Origin: Ramazzottius varieornatus | Lineage: Eukaryota; Tardigrada; Eutardigrada; Parachela; Ramazzottiidae | Direction of reading: 5' to 3' | NCBI GenBank assembly: GCA_001949185.1 | Contig: BDGG01000001.1 | Location: 5,324,629 to 5,388,628, forward strand | DNA length: 64,000 nucleotides | In this document: piece after piece, positions 21,661 through 34,155 of the stretch | Layout: each line of letters opens with the position of its first letter | How positions within the stretch are numbered: the first letter of the stretch is position 1 | Translations under genes and position numbers: made by a program | The notes under the pieces: generated by a model | The model's database searches: none | What the model was told of the DNA's origin: nothing | The model's input: the letters and a program-made list of their open reading frames with translations, nothing else

Positions 21661-23277
21661 TCGATAATTTTTCGCACTTTCGATAACTTTTCTACAACAA
21701 GCGAAGAAACTTTTTCAGTTTGTATGCTTCTCAAAAGTAAAGGAAATGGCTGCTAACACCGCCTTCACCGCCTAAAACTCTAAAGCCAGCGCCTTTGATA
21801 GATATTAATCTAATTGATTTCAAACCGCCTTACAGAATAATTTCCAACCTACAGTCACCGTCTCGAAAAATAGTTCTCACGACGAGCTGTTTATGTCGCA
21901 AACGGTTGATTTAAAATTTGAGTTTGCTTGATCAACGGAAATTAGTCGTGAGTGAGGCAAAATTGCGTTTTCCGAAAGTGTCGGAAACGGGAGCGGAAAC
22001 GCCCGAGTTTTGCGGGGCAGGTTTGTAGGCAAACTTTGCCTCCTGACTAGGCTGAAGTTGATGGTTTTCTCTCTAGCTAGTCTCTGTCTTTCGGTATCCC
22101 CGACACCGATAGGTATCAAGCAGCCCATACGTGAAATGGTATCTCGCAATGTGAAGCACTGTGCTGACAGAGATCAGCTGACAAATGTAGATTTGAAGTT
22201 TTGAGTCAAGTGTGCAGAGAATAATCCGTTATCGCTTTTAAGATAAGCTACTCGAGGGCTGCTTGTCTTGAAAGCCAACCTTTGTAGTCCACTTTCAAGA
22301 TCAACACAATCAACGGAGTTTTACGGCCTGTCGTGAGGAGGACTTATATTTTGAAAGCTTTGAGAATTAGATACTGAGGTTGACGTCTGTTGTACTAATT
22401 GGATGACTTTGTCTCACTAGCTAACTACACTGATTCTGTAATAAACTGAATGAAGCTGAGCTGTAGTATGTCTGAACACGAGGATGTTGTTGGAGAGCGA
22501 GAAGTTCATTCCATGTCCCCGTAGACGAGGAAGAAAAAGCCCTGACGATCTTACTAACTGAAAAGCCTACATAGTTATCACTGTGGACCAGTCTGTGGCC
22601 ATTCGTTACCGTCTTGGTAGCATGCCTAACCGGCCAGTTCATGGCTGGAAAGGTTGATCTAATGTTTCTCTGTTGCTACGTTTTGGAATTATAAAACCGA
22701 TAATAAAAGGCAGTGACGATAGGTCTAAGGCGCTGTGGAATTGATTAGTTCAACTTCGGAAAAAGGCGGCGTCAAAAGCGTTTTACGCGGTTCGAGGCGG
22801 TGACAATAGCGATTGGGCGGTTTAGGCGGTGACATAGTCACACTCAATGGTAAAAACGAGCTCTCTACGATTTTTCTCAGCCACAACCAAAGCGATTCGA
22901 TGAGAAGAAAGCAGGAAAAATGAGGGAAGAGCAGCGCTCAGTTTTGACCAGGGTGTGTTCGTACTTTTTCTACAACAGAACCGGTTCCTAGTTTCTCAGG
23001 AACGAGTCCGTGTGTCGTACTGCACAACTTGAGCTACACTAAGGACGATAAACTATGGAAGAAACAAACGTTAATTTTCAAAAAAAAATTTTAAAACTGA
23101 GGGGTGGTACGTCGCGCTTTTCTGTGTGCGCCACTTCATCGGGTGAAAAACCTCTCAGCTATCCCTCCTCAGCTGATCGATGAGAATTAGCGACGGTACT
23201 TTTCTTTAATATACCAAGGTATCGTTCAAGGTGTCAGAAAAATCGCTCTCTATAGGAGTGCAGGACACACTTTTTCG
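21661..23277. other. No gene seen
   Basis: Only short ORFs without domains. The minus ORF at 22421-22642 is open for 73 codons but unrecognised. Confidence 0.45.
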
Positions 23278-23637
23278 TACGAGGTACAGGACATAATTCG
23301 GGCATGGCGGTTTTCGAACCATAATTCGGGCATGTTTTTCCTCAGTTCCTATTGCACGTAATCACAAGTTTTTATTCCCTGAGGTACATCGGTCTGTTTT
23401 CTCAATGTCTGAACAAGTTTGGGAACGGGGTCAGAGCATTCTGGGTTGTGGGTCAGAGCAATCTGTCGTGGGAGACACATGGGTCTGTCCAATGTTAGAA
23501 AGCCTAAAGTTGTTTCAACAGACGCACGATGATGACGTACGTATCAATCAAGCATGGATTACGATACTTAAACTTTTCACGTTGCCCGAATTGTGATGCG
23601 AAAATCGCTATGCCCGAATTATGTCCCGCACCTCGTA
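23278..23637. mobile_element. 360-bp MITE ending in TACGAGGTA, pogo-related termini
   Basis: The left end has TACGAGGTACAGGACATAAT then TTCGGGCATG; the right end is the inverse (CATGCCCGAATTATGTCC, CCTCGTA). The interior of 23.5-23.6 kb matches, in inverted orientation, the MITE at 40524-40867. Both share the terminal TACGAG with the pogo element at 40876. Confidence 0.7.
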
Positions 23638-25397
23638 CCATCAATTGTGATTTTCGTCGCGGTGAATTTCTACCTGGCTATGTTCTCAGCTACGGTTTCT
23701 TGAAGTAAATCGAAACGCCTGCTTCCGGTGCGTCCTTTGGGCTGTTATCACCTGTTATTCGCATGGTTGTTACTCGTTTGAATGGGCCACAATGGGCCAC
23801 TCCTTTCACCGCCAACTCCTCAACTCTGTGACATCTTCCTATCTCCATTAGTATCACGCGAGATAGAAGAGTGTCTGTTTTAGCCCGACGAACAAAAACT
23901 AAGCGATCTGGAGCAGAAAGAGCAGAGATACAGACCGCCCGAATTGTGGTGGGAAAATCGGTCCGGCCGAATTGTGGAGTTTACCTCGTACTGTAAATCA
24001 CACTGTACGTCAAATCAGTATTGTGTGCACTCTTTCCGGCGAGGCCGGATACTCGCTACTCTCGCTTCTGCCTTGCATATCCGGTCACGCAGCAAGTTTG
24101 CAAGCATGGATGCGCATCGACACAAGCGATAAAACATGTCCTTTAGAATACCAAATCTTCCGTATCATGTTGTCGTTCAGTCGTTTCTTGATGAGTCTGC
24201 GGTGTACTATCACCAGCTAGCTCGAGTTTTTCTCTACAACCTCACGTCAAAAACACAAGATTCCAACTTCCGAGACATCGCGAAAAAGTGAGTTTCTACC
24301 TGACGGTACCCAGTTACTGTTTGCTTCTTACCTGACTTCTGTTCATATCCGCGGATTGTAATTCATAAATGCCCGGATCCTCGATTTCTTAGCCGTCAGC
24401 CGAAACGACGATCTTCCCACTGGATCCAAGCACGATCTCGGCAGGTCGTGGAAATAAAACGATCGACCAAAGTGCAGCTATATTATACTGTTCTTCACTC
24501 TACCAATATATCCGCTAACTTTTTGCGAGGACTAAATTGATGATTCCAAATCAGAGCAAAACCTCTGAAGCTGCCAACTTGCTGCGTGTTCGACGAATAC
24601 TCCGAAACAGAAACAACTCATCTGTACATGCTCATTTTAGCTAACACGAACTCGCCAGAAGGATGCATGGAGTGAAAACGGTAGTGGCAGACTCGAATGT
24701 ATTACGGCCTCGCGGTGAACAATGTGGTCATTCTGACAGAAGCTTAGTGTGGGACATCCGTATCTCACTTCTCTGTGTATGGTTACAGTATGCCCTGGAA
24801 GCTGTGACCTCGATGAAAGTGTGTTGGAAGGTTCAAGACATTCATTAACTGTACCTCGGCTCTATCTTTCGGTCCGAGAAAGTCAAAGGCTTTCGTTCAA
24901 ATGAGCTCGAGGCCTGCTGTATCCATCTTAAAGCCTAGTGCTCGATACTCTGTTCCTGTGAGCCCTTCGCTTCATATAGTGCCGCACTGCACAAAAACCC
25001 GTCCAGGTCGCCCAAAATGCAGTGCATAAGAATTCTGTCGGTGAGACAGCCAATCCTGGAATACCAACTTGACTTCCTGCTGCTTCTAACACAACTCTAC
25101 ATAGGGTGGGCGCCACCCGACCACGGTCGCGCATTCATGGTTGGGTCACGCCCATGGTTGCGCGGGTGTACTGTACGAGTAGTAGGCCTACTCGTACAGT
25201 ACACTGTACAGCAAAATTTTATGCCTCCGATACCGATTGCGATGGAATGCTCGTTTAATATTTACTGCCTTTTTTGCTCAGGTTTCAGATCGATTTGCCT
25301 TCTCCGAGTTCCAACTTCAGACATCCTTCTCGACTTCTGAAGCTGGATTACTTTGAACCAAGGTACAACGCTTGGAAGTTTGAAAGTTACGGGCAAG
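23638..25397. other. No gene seen; one further partial MITE end
   Basis: A further partial MITE copy lies at about 23935-23990 (GAATTGTGG then TTTACCTCGTAC). No coding feature is supported. Confidence 0.45.
25166..25204. repeat. Perfect 17-bp stem palindrome
   Basis: GTGTACTGTACGAGTAG, a 5-nt spacer TAGGC, then its exact reverse complement. It is extended by a further CTGTACAG. Confidence 0.85.
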
Positions 25398-28369
25398 ATG
25401 TGGCGAACGGTGGTGATATACGCTGTCAGCTTCGCTAGCTTAGCGATAGCTGTAGATCGCTCCAACTTCAAGACATGCAAAGACTTCAGATTTTGCAGGT
25501 AAGCTACCTTGGGAAAGGTCACGGACTGAGTCGCTGCTTTCTAATTTCGGTTCGTGCCAATCAGGAAAAATCGGGAGCTGAAAAGCGCCGACAAGGCTTT
25601 TTTACTCTTGGATTTTCAGCTTGCTTCCTGACGGAAACAATGACAAGGTGGAGGTGATCGAGTTGGTTCCACGAGTTTTTCTGACAACACAGATAAAGCC
25701 TACCTCGTTTCTTTTCCAGGATCAGTCTGCAGAGGACGCCGGTGTTGGAAGAGAGAAGTGGCATGATGAACTGTCTCACGACAGTTCACTAAAGTGGTTG
25801 GAAGACCGTTCTTGCCACCTTTCGCCATGCTGGGATATCATCAGTCTCGGTGGAACTACAACGACCAACAAGACGTTGCTTCTGTGCAGGTATGCGTACC
25901 GCAATAAGTATACCCTCTACAGGCTGCAGCGGAAGTCACTTCACGTCACGCGAAAATCGAACGATAACCCTAAAACGATTTCGTCCTAGATGATTAAGAG
26001 ACTTGCAACCAAAAGGTCTGAAACCATTTAGGAGCACGAATACTGTAACTGTAAGACTGTAGTATGCAGATCTCACCCGATAAGGTCTTCCGTTTTCAGT
26101 GGGTGAATTTTGATTGTTGAAGAGTGCAGGTGCGACTCAACTCTTCTCTACGTGTGTTCACGGTTTTTATAGGATATTTTCGACCAGCACAACATTCCCC
26201 TGGACACCATCTGGTTGGACATTGAATATGCGGACGATAAGCGCTACTTCACGTGGGACAAGACCCGTTTCCCCCACCCGAAAGCAATGCTTGCCAACCT
26301 GACTTCCAAAGGACGCAACATGATCATCATTTCGGACACGCTTATCAAGAAAGACGACAACTACTTCGTGTATGCCCACATGAAGAAGGGGGGTACTTTA
26401 TCAAGACCAGGGAAGGGATGGACTACGAAGGCTGGTGCTGGCCGGGTGCGGCGTACTATCCGAACTTCCTCAACCCGCAAGCGCAGGAGTACTACGCGAG
26501 CTTATACAGTCTGGACACGTTCAACGTAGCTTGGACGTGGAATGATATGGACGAACCGTCGTTATTCAACGGACCGGAGATTACGATGTCGAAGGATAGT
26601 CTACATTATGGGAGATGGGAGCATCGGGAAGTGCACAACATGTACGGAATGGCTCATGTATGAAACTTTCCTCCGCTATATTTGACCTTTTGCTTTCGAT
26701 GAGTTGTATGTTGTGCATTCTAGCTGCAATGCATGTTTAGTGGACATCTGAAGCGATCGAACGGGCAATTGCGACCATTCATCTTGGCCAGAGCTTTCTC
26801 CGCCGGAAGTCAACGCTTTGGTATATGGCCGGAATAATCGACCCTCGACTGGCGTTCTACCTGGATAAGACAAATCTGTTCTCATGGTGTGTTTTTTCTT
26901 ATTTTAGCCGCTGCATGGACTGGAGACAACATGGCGAACTGGGGCCACTTACAAGCTAGCAGCCCGGTGGTCCTTTTGCTAGGTGTGGCCGGTATCACGT
27001 TTACCGCGGCCGATGTTGGTGGCTTCTTCAAGAACCCGGATGTTCAGCTACTGATTCGATGGTACCAGGTGCGCCAGTTGGACTTTCATCTCCGTCATTT
27101 TCACTGAGGGAAGTTCTGGCTTTCCAGCGAGTGGCGATTCGTTGCAGGCTGCTGCATTCCAGCCGTTCCTTCGCTCTCACGCCCACATTGAAACCAAGCG
27201 GCGTGAGCCTTACCCTCTACGACGAAAGACACATGTCGACAATGCGAGATGCCCTAAGGCTTCGGTATACCTTCCTTCCATTCTGGTACACGCTGGAGTG
27301 CCGATGATGCGACCACTGTGGTACGCGTTCCCCAAGGACCGGAACACTTTTTCCACAGACGACGCTTTCCGGTTAGGTTAGGAAGTCTGCTTCCATAATC
27401 CCTTTTGTCATATAATGATAATGATAATACGACAACCATCATTGTGGTATCCCACAGGAGATGCATTGCTCGTCAAGCCGGCCACTCAAAAAGATGCCAC
27501 TTCTGTCGACGTGTACTTCCCAGGTGGCGCCACCACAGTAAGTTCTATTCTACCCCTTTGGTGCCGATTTCTACGTAGCTTCCTGTCATTGTGTGCTCGA
27601 CATCCATGGTAATCTTGTCTTACTTTTGACACTGGGTTTTGCGTAGAGATGGTATGATGTGGCGACCTTGAGGTGTTATGATGGAGGACGAACGCTCCGC
27701 TCAACAAGGTAACGTGGAGCAACATTAAAAGCCTTCATTAGTTCAGATATTTGGGCGCTGGCAGGAACAAAGGTTTACCTTGAGGTGAACTTGGGGTAAA
27801 CTGTTTCAGATTCCAGTGTTTCAAGGAAGCAGAACGATTGTGCCTCGTCGGTTGCGCGTGAGACGAAGCGCGTTCTTGTCCTTCGAAGAACCGTTAACGC
27901 TGGAGATTGCGCTAGACGCCAGAGTATGTTCCGTCTTTTTCCATAGCGGACACATTGCCACATTGTCTTCGTTTTACAGGGAACTGCCAATGGCACGATG
28001 TACCTCGATGATGGTATTACGCGGGACCATCTGAAGGGAGAATATCTCTACATCCGTCTCGATATGCAGAACAACGTCGTCCGATCTCGGTAACCAGTAC
28101 CAGAATATCACCTCATCACTTTCTAATAGTATTTTTTTTCTCTTTCCAGACTGCTACATTCCGCATCAACCTACACGACGAGGGTGTGGCTGGAGCGTGT
28201 TCAGGTCGTTGGCTTCCGGTCAAAGCCTAGCAGTGCAACAGTGAAGGACGTGACTTCCGGTGGGGTTACTTCGCTGGAGTTCTCTTATAATTCCAAGCTT
28301 CAGTTGCTCACACTTCGAAAAACCGGCGTGAGTATGGCATCTGAGTGGGAAATCACGATCAGCCCATGA
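25398..28369 (+). pseudogene. GANAB: Glucosidase II alpha subunit-like (GANAB), decayed
   Basis: Glucosidase II trims glucose from N-glycans in the ER. Exon 25398-25498 gives a signal peptide and the family start VDRSNFKTC. Later exons give GYHQSRWNYNDQQDVASVQ (to about 25889), TIWLDIEYADDKRYFTWD and DYEGWCWPGAAYYPN, then the GH31 nucleophile box WTWNDMDEPSLFNGPE (about 26530-26575). Further on are [57 protein letters not shown] and a C-terminal beta domain ending in TGA at 28369. Introns are short and GT-AG. However, most of the region between the N-terminus and GYHQSRW (several hundred residues in relatives) is missing. One G is lost in a G-run near 26390, and frame breaks occur near 25622 and 27200-27300. 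Near 27300 about eight residues are also deleted (FWYTL to VPMMRPLW). Most likely a pseudogene. Confidence 0.8.
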
Positions 28370-29416
28370 ACGTTTTGCTTGTATATACGAGGGATATTTA
28401 TATTTCCCGCAACTTTTCCGGTGGTTTTTCCCCCTGGTTGATATACGTTGTTGCCTATGGCGCACTCAGACGCGGCTTAACTTTGTTTGTTGTCGGACAT
28501 AAAATTTGTTGTCAGCGCGAACTTGACCGCTAGAGATCACGTAATGGTTGCATGCTGGTCGAGAATGCTGAATGTATCTTGTTTGTTTACGATCGACGGT
28601 GTGTTAGGTATTTAGTACAAGTCGTTGATCCACTTCAGCAGGAAATTTTAATGTCTCTTTCGTTCGCGGAGTCTGGTCGTTCGTTACAACGATATCGCGA
28701 CCCAGACTACGGGGGTCTGGTGAGCTTTTACCGAATGGTCAAAACGACGTCGAGCCCGAGACCCGAGGGACAGATTAGATACGGATCATGGTGATGATGA
28801 ACGCGGATGCGCGGGATGGAACTTTGACACCATCGTGATGCTTATGCTTTTTCTGTACGTGTAACCGTCCGTTTATCTTTCCACACGGAAGTTTTCTTGT
28901 GTTCAGCCAGAATTGTTTCTCTCCTGATTCAATTACTTGGATCTTTGAACGTCCACGGGTTGATGGAGTCTTTGCGGACTTCGAGGAGCCAAACAACAGG
29001 CGGTGCGCAAGTTGATCAAGGTAGGCTGATGTGGTCGATGACGTATACCATTCGGAGGGCGTGTGCGTTATATAACAGGCTGCTCGCCATACACGCTGTA
29101 CGAGTCTGGCATGGTCTGCGTTAAGCTATTGCTTTTCAAGGCTGTCTGCTTGTTCACGCGGGACGTCAATGGCACTTATGGTGGGTTGAAGTGGTTACAT
29201 GGCAGCACAGGAATGCGCGTATAGTCCAATCAACACCTTCAGCCTAATCAAGCATTACTTCTGATTGTAACTCCAACTATTACCACGGTTTATCTGACAG
29301 CTCATTTGCAGTTGATTCCAGTCTGTCTTTAGAGTTAGAAGCTTCCTTTGCTTTCTTAGGTTAGATAACATTATCGCTGATATTTCTACGTGCATGCCTG
29401 TTTTTTGTTATTCCAG
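28370..29416. other. Intergenic; 5' leader of the OTUD7-like gene likely at its right end
   Basis: Only domainless short ORFs. TTCCAG immediately before the ATG at 29417 is a splice acceptor, so a 5' UTR exon of the next gene should lie in this stretch. Confidence 0.4.
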
Positions 29417-32400
29417 ATGACTGATGTGGTACTGAGTACGTTTATCCGCGAGACAGGCGTGGAGCCAGCCGTTGCACAGGACATTTTGGACAGCCACGAA
29501 TGGGATCTGCATGCGGCATTACGCGCTTATTCGGACCTGCGCCATACTATGCCTCCTCCTTCTTCCATCCTTGCCGCGAAACCATTACTAAGGAAAGACG
29601 AAGCTGTGGACGTTGCTGATGTGACAGTGAATGCTCCGGGCGACAGGAAATGGGCAAGGGGAATATCTCGCGCTTCAGAGAATCTGCCGCTGGTTACACG
29701 GGCACGCACCGAAGCAGCCAAAGGGTTCACCCTGGATGATCCCAACTGCATCCCCTGCCACACCTTTACTCTTCCCGACCTAACGGTCATTCATCCTGAT
29801 GATTTTAAGGCTTTTGTCGAGAACGACTTGATCGAAACGGCTACTTTGATCTCGCTGGAACAAGCAGGTGAATTTTTACAGCGGATTTCCATAATGTTGG
29901 TTTTGTTCTGATTTTGATTGATGCATTGCGTTAGTTAGCTTCACATGTGGTTGCAAGTTGCAACTAATTAAGGCTGAATGCGGTGCTACTGTACCTTCTA
30001 ACGATTGACTGTTCAAATTTTGAAATGTATTTTGACTGACTTGATTGGTGATTTGCTCACTATGCCAGGTCCAGTGGCGCATTTTGTGCGGTGTTTGGCT
30101 GGATAAATGCGTCACCTTGTCTGGGCAAGGGATGTGAATCGTTGCCGTGACGGTGGGATGTTTTCTTTTTGCAGGAAGATTGAACTGGTGGGCAGAAAAC
30201 AAGCCATGTCAGCGGCTTTTACCTCTAGCGACGACCGGTGATGGCAACTGTTTGCTGCATGCAGCGTCGCTGGGAATATGGGGATATCATGATCGTCTTT
30301 TGACGTTACGCAAATCCCTCAATTACATTCTCAGCAAAAGCGAGTACGAAGCCAGCATTTATCGACGGTGGAGGTGGCACCAAACGATGATCAACAAACA
30401 AGTATGAAAGCTGCTTTTTATTGCTGGCTTATCTTCACTGTCCGGATTATACAATATTTTCCTTCTTTCAGAGCGGGTTAATTTATACGGAATCTGAATG
30501 GGAGAAAGAATGGTTCGCAGTATTGAAGCTGTCTTCCGCGGAACCTAGAGTAACCAGAAGCCATTACGTGTGCTGCGAAAACTCACCAAACAAACCGTAA
30601 GAAAAAACAGTCATCAAACGAAGCTTTTGCCCGAATTCAATCCGGAAGTTAGTTTGCCGTCGAGTTTGTTTTTAAATCACGCGTCGTCGTCGTTCTCGTA
30701 GCGTTCTTTCGGTGGTAGCGGAGCAGCCAGCACCGACTGACTCCGACAATACGCAGTATGAGAGTCTGGAAGAGATTCACGTGTTTGCCTTAGCTTACGC
30801 GATCAGAAGGCCCATCATCGTCACCGCCGATGTCTACCTCCGCGACAGCGCCGGAGATCCCCTTGCACCGATACCGTTTGGTGGCATCTACCTCCCCTTG
30901 GGCCGCGATCCAAAGACCTGTCTACGGTAATAACAAGTTTTGTTAAATCGCGAAGTAACGATATTAGGTTTTCTGACGAAATGCCGATCAGCCTTGGCAC
31001 AGTGGCGCGGTTTGCGCTGTGTTTGTGTGGTCAAGTGCGTTACTCAGTTGGGCTACTAAGAAATCGTTCATTTGTTTTTGTTTGTTTTCTTTGCTTAGGT
31101 CGCCGCTGATTCTGGCATACGACGCAGCGCACTTCTCCGCACTGGTTCCCATGAAGAAAGACACGAACGACGGTGAAGACCAACTTCCCGCCGTGATTCC
31201 CGTTACGGATGCCGAAGGTAAAGTTCTACCCATCCTGTTCCTAGTCGATCCCGGTGAGAGCTTCGACTGGGAGAACGAATCGAAAGACGAAACGGTCATT
31301 GCCAAACTCAACAACACATCCGACGAAGCCAAGCTGCACATCCTTCGCATGTACCTCGACCTCGTCAAAGTCACCCTCATCAGTGCCAACAAGACTCCCT
31401 CAGTCGACGACCGGCGTTCCACAGCGGATTCCAACGAGTCCGAATCGTCTTCCGGAAGCCAGCGGGAGAAGCTGCTGAGCCAGAAGAGTGGATTATCCAA
31501 AGGGATCAAGAGTTTCCGGCAGAAACTGAAGAGAGGTATATCGAAGCTGACGAGAAGGACAAGTGAAGATAAGGACGTGGCGTTAGCCATGAGGGGAGAT
31601 GGAAGTACGGGGGTTGTGTCGGAGAAGAACGTTCTGAACGCAGATAAGAAGGTTGAAAGGGAATCCGTGGGCGATAAGACCGGAATGGTGCAGGAGAACG
31701 CGGCGTTCAAATGGAAGGTCGAGGAAGTGGAAAACGTCTCGAAGTGCGCGGAATACCTCAAAAACCCCTCGGTCGTTTTCGGTAAGAATATTCGAGAAAC
31801 CTTCTAGAAGTCGCAAATCTTCGAGCAAAAAACAGTTTTCAACAGTGGGAGCTCGGCAACCACTTGACAAGATTGTTTTTGCCTAAGTGACGCACGTTTT
31901 AAGTGTTATTGTTCGAAGGTGTGCGCCACCTAGACAAACAATCCTGTCTACCTTGTTTATTGAACTTAAGAATGTTCCGAAAATGCACTAGAGATAATCT
32001 GCAATATTCGGAAAATTATCTAGGGATATTCCAAAAGGCTGTACAAGCAGATCAGAAATATTTCAAATATATGTTGTGTTTTTAGGTGCGCCTCTTTCGT
32101 TGGAAGACGAGACTTCCTTCCACGAGCAGATGATCAGCAATTACCTGACCACCGCTCGGGCTCGTTACGACGCTCACTTGAAAGACAAAGAACGTCACGG
32201 CAACCTCAAGCTCGAGAACGGGAAGATCCGTTGCGCCAACTTCGGCTGTGAGCAGCATGGGTCCGTGGTCACCAACTACCTCTGTCCAGCCTGCTTCTCC
32301 AAACAGAAATCCCAGATGGAGGAGATGAAAGCGCAAAGACAGACTACCACCATCGGCAATTCGACCTTCTACGCCAACCGGGCATTGACGGAGAACGAGC

Positions 32401-32663
32401 CTGTCCTCCTGACCAACACGGACTTCCTGCCGAATGAGTCTTCCACGATGAACGAGGTGGACCAACCGACGACTGCAGAGGAAGTGGTAGTTAGACCGTG
32501 TGTGACGCCTGACTGCCCGTTCTTTGGACAGAAAAAGACGAATTACCTTTGTTCCAGTTGTTATAAACTATATCCTAACGAGAATTTGAAACAGGGCAGC
32601 CTCGGTGGGGCACCTAGACAAACTCCAACGGTTTTTACTTCTCAGGGAGACATCGTCAGATAA
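29417..32663 (+). CDS. OTUD7: OTU deubiquitinase of the OTUD7/Cezanne family with two A20 zinc fingers
   Basis: Removes ubiquitin chains; vertebrate Cezanne prefers Lys11 linkages and restrains NF-kB signalling. Six coding exons: 29417-29867, 30175-30401, 30472-30596, 30702-30926, 31099-31781 and 32086-32663. Phases all match and total 2289 nt, 762 residues. Residues 1-45 form a UBA-like domain. The OTU domain holds [16 protein letters not shown] (catalytic Cys176), [38 protein letters not shown] and YDAAHFSAL (catalytic His354). A Ser/Lys-rich linker follows. Two A20-type fingers end the protein: [10 protein letters not shown]...YLCPACF (about 620-645) and [10 protein letters not shown]...YLCSSCY (about 705-730). 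Vertebrate OTUD7A/B carry one such finger. Introns 1, 4 and 5 each contain a GTGGCGCAC-type hairpin. No disruption seen. Confidence 0.93.
30069..30126. repeat. GTGGCGCA hairpin, copy a (OTUD7-like intron 1)
   Basis: CCAGTGGCGCATTT pairs with AAATGCGTCACCTTG; the loop includes TGTTTGGCTGG. Member of the intronic hairpin family. Confidence 0.6.
31001..31063. repeat. GTGGCGCA hairpin, copy b (OTUD7-like intron 4)
   Basis: Diverged copy: CACAGTGGCGCGG on the left, AAGTGCGTTACTCAGTTGGG on the right. Confidence 0.5.
31866..31948. repeat. GTGGCGCAC hairpin, copy c (OTUD7-like intron 5)
   Basis: The longest copy. The left arm begins GACAAGATTGTTTTT and ends AAGTGACGCAC; the right arm begins GTGCGCCACCTAG and ends ACAATCCTGTC. 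The arms are about 28 bp. Confidence 0.7.
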
Positions 32664-32930
32664 CATTGGATTGTCGTCTAAGTTCTTCTCGTTTACTATA
32701 CTTTTGACATGATTGATTTCTACTGTTTAGATTACTGCCCGATAGAAAAATTCCAGCATAAAGAACTGACTGATTGCCGAAGAGCAGGGGAAGCGCGTGA
32801 AAGGCTCGCTCTTTCCACGAAAAAAACAATTGAAAGAAGAAGTAGTAACCAGGAAAATCAGTTTGATAGTCCAAAAAGGAAAAACTGTCACTCATCACTA
32901 AAAACTCCGGAAAAAATTCACCTGTTCAGA

Positions 32931-34155
32931 TTAACTGACGTTAACCTGCGCCGGAGGCTTTCTATGCTTTCTACAGATTTCGAAGAAATTATTGACGATC
33001 TGGGGGAGCTCAGGGTCTCTATAGATGCCTTTATGGCCGTACCGTAGCTCAGCCTTGAATGTTACCAGCTGAACAGCGTGGTTCTTCCGGGTTTGCGCCA
33101 CTGCAAACAGCTTCCGTCCCAGCTCGATCGGCACGATCCCGTCGTCCTCCGCATGAAGTATTAGCACTGGGACGTCGAGTGTCAGCACGGTAGCTGAGTT
33201 ATTCATGTTAACCTAAAAGCAAAGCACAAATCAAACAGGTGAATTCTTGAAATGGGACATGGGCAAACGAACCGAGCCGCATCGTTTTTCCAAGTGGCGC
33301 ACCGTTCGCTGTTATTGGCTGCAAGTGTGCGCTACTTGGGAAAACGATCTGATTTACTTGCCAACGTCCCAAATGGTGGAGGAAACTTGCCTGCATTTCT
33401 CTCATGGCTTTGGCGACAGTGTCTGTGAAGCCCGGAACGAGATGGAAGAAATACAGCAGCGGGTGCCTCCTCATAGCGTCGTCCAAACTGGAGAAAGGAC
33501 TGTCTAGGATCAAGCCATCCACAGTGATGCCTATCTTCTCGATGTACTGCACAAGATGCGTGGACACGCCGGTCCCGAGCGAATGTCCCCACACGAAGAC
33601 TTCCTTCTCCGGATACTCTTCCTTGATCCACTGGTACACAGCGAATGAGTCTGCCACCAAATCTTGTTCGCTCCAAGGCTGGCCCGTAGAGTCTCCGTAA
33701 CCGCGGTAGTCGAAGGCGACGACGGTGAAGCCAAGACGCTGAAGATTCCTGTAGAGCTCCACTCTGTTGTACGTTACTCTCGTACCTGCGTTCCCGTGAA
33801 GGTAAAGAATGATCGGCATGTTCTGAGGATCTCTGGTCGCAAAGGAAACGTCCATTTCAGACTTGACAGGTTTGATCAGCCATGTGCCGATGCGCACGTC
33901 GTTGGCGTGGATGTACAAATTCTCGCCTTCTAGCCCATAGATCGTCAGGTTGGTAAAGTCTATGACGGACTTGGGGGGCCAGTTAACATGGTTCAAGTAC
34001 ATCATATAGCAGACCGAGTAAGGAAACAACGTGAGAACCATTTGAAGGAACAGCGCCGCGAAGAGGACCATGCAGAAGAATGTAAAGATGAACTTGAAAC
34101 CGAAGCGAGTTATCCGGAAAAAAGTCCTCCTCAGGACCATCCAAGCTGATGCCAT
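32931..34155 (-). CDS. ABHD12: ABHD12-like alpha/beta hydrolase (lysophosphatidylserine lipase type)
   Basis: A membrane serine hydrolase; human ABHD12 cleaves lysophosphatidylserine on the ER lumen side. Two coding exons, 33391-34155 and 32931-33212, total 1047 nt or 348 residues (human about 398). A membrane helix (KFIFTFFCMVLFAALFL) lies near residues 20-40. Catalytic features: YLHGNAGTR (oxyanion region), FDYRGYGDS, nucleophile box GHSLGTG, LILDSPFSS, the acid in LHAEDDGIVP and the His in RYGHKGIY. The ATG at 34155 follows an intron acceptor at 34190, so a leader exon lies upstream. The single coding intron has a GC-AG border (CAG|GCAAGT), a known minor class. It carries a hairpin of the GTGGCGCAC family. 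Convergent with the OTUD7-like gene, 267 bp between stops. Confidence 0.92.
33281..33348. repeat. GTGGCGCAC hairpin, copy d (ABHD12-like intron)
   Basis: 22-bp arms with two mismatches: ATCGTTTTTCC then AAGTGGCGCAC pairs with GTGCGCTACTT then GGGAAAACGAT. The loop contains GTTATTGGCTGC. Confidence 0.8.

Noticed and set aside
31003..31807. Long minus-strand ORF opposite the OTUD7-like exon 5
   Set aside because: Mirror of the coding strand; Ser-rich with no domain, and exon 5 splices in phase on the plus strand.
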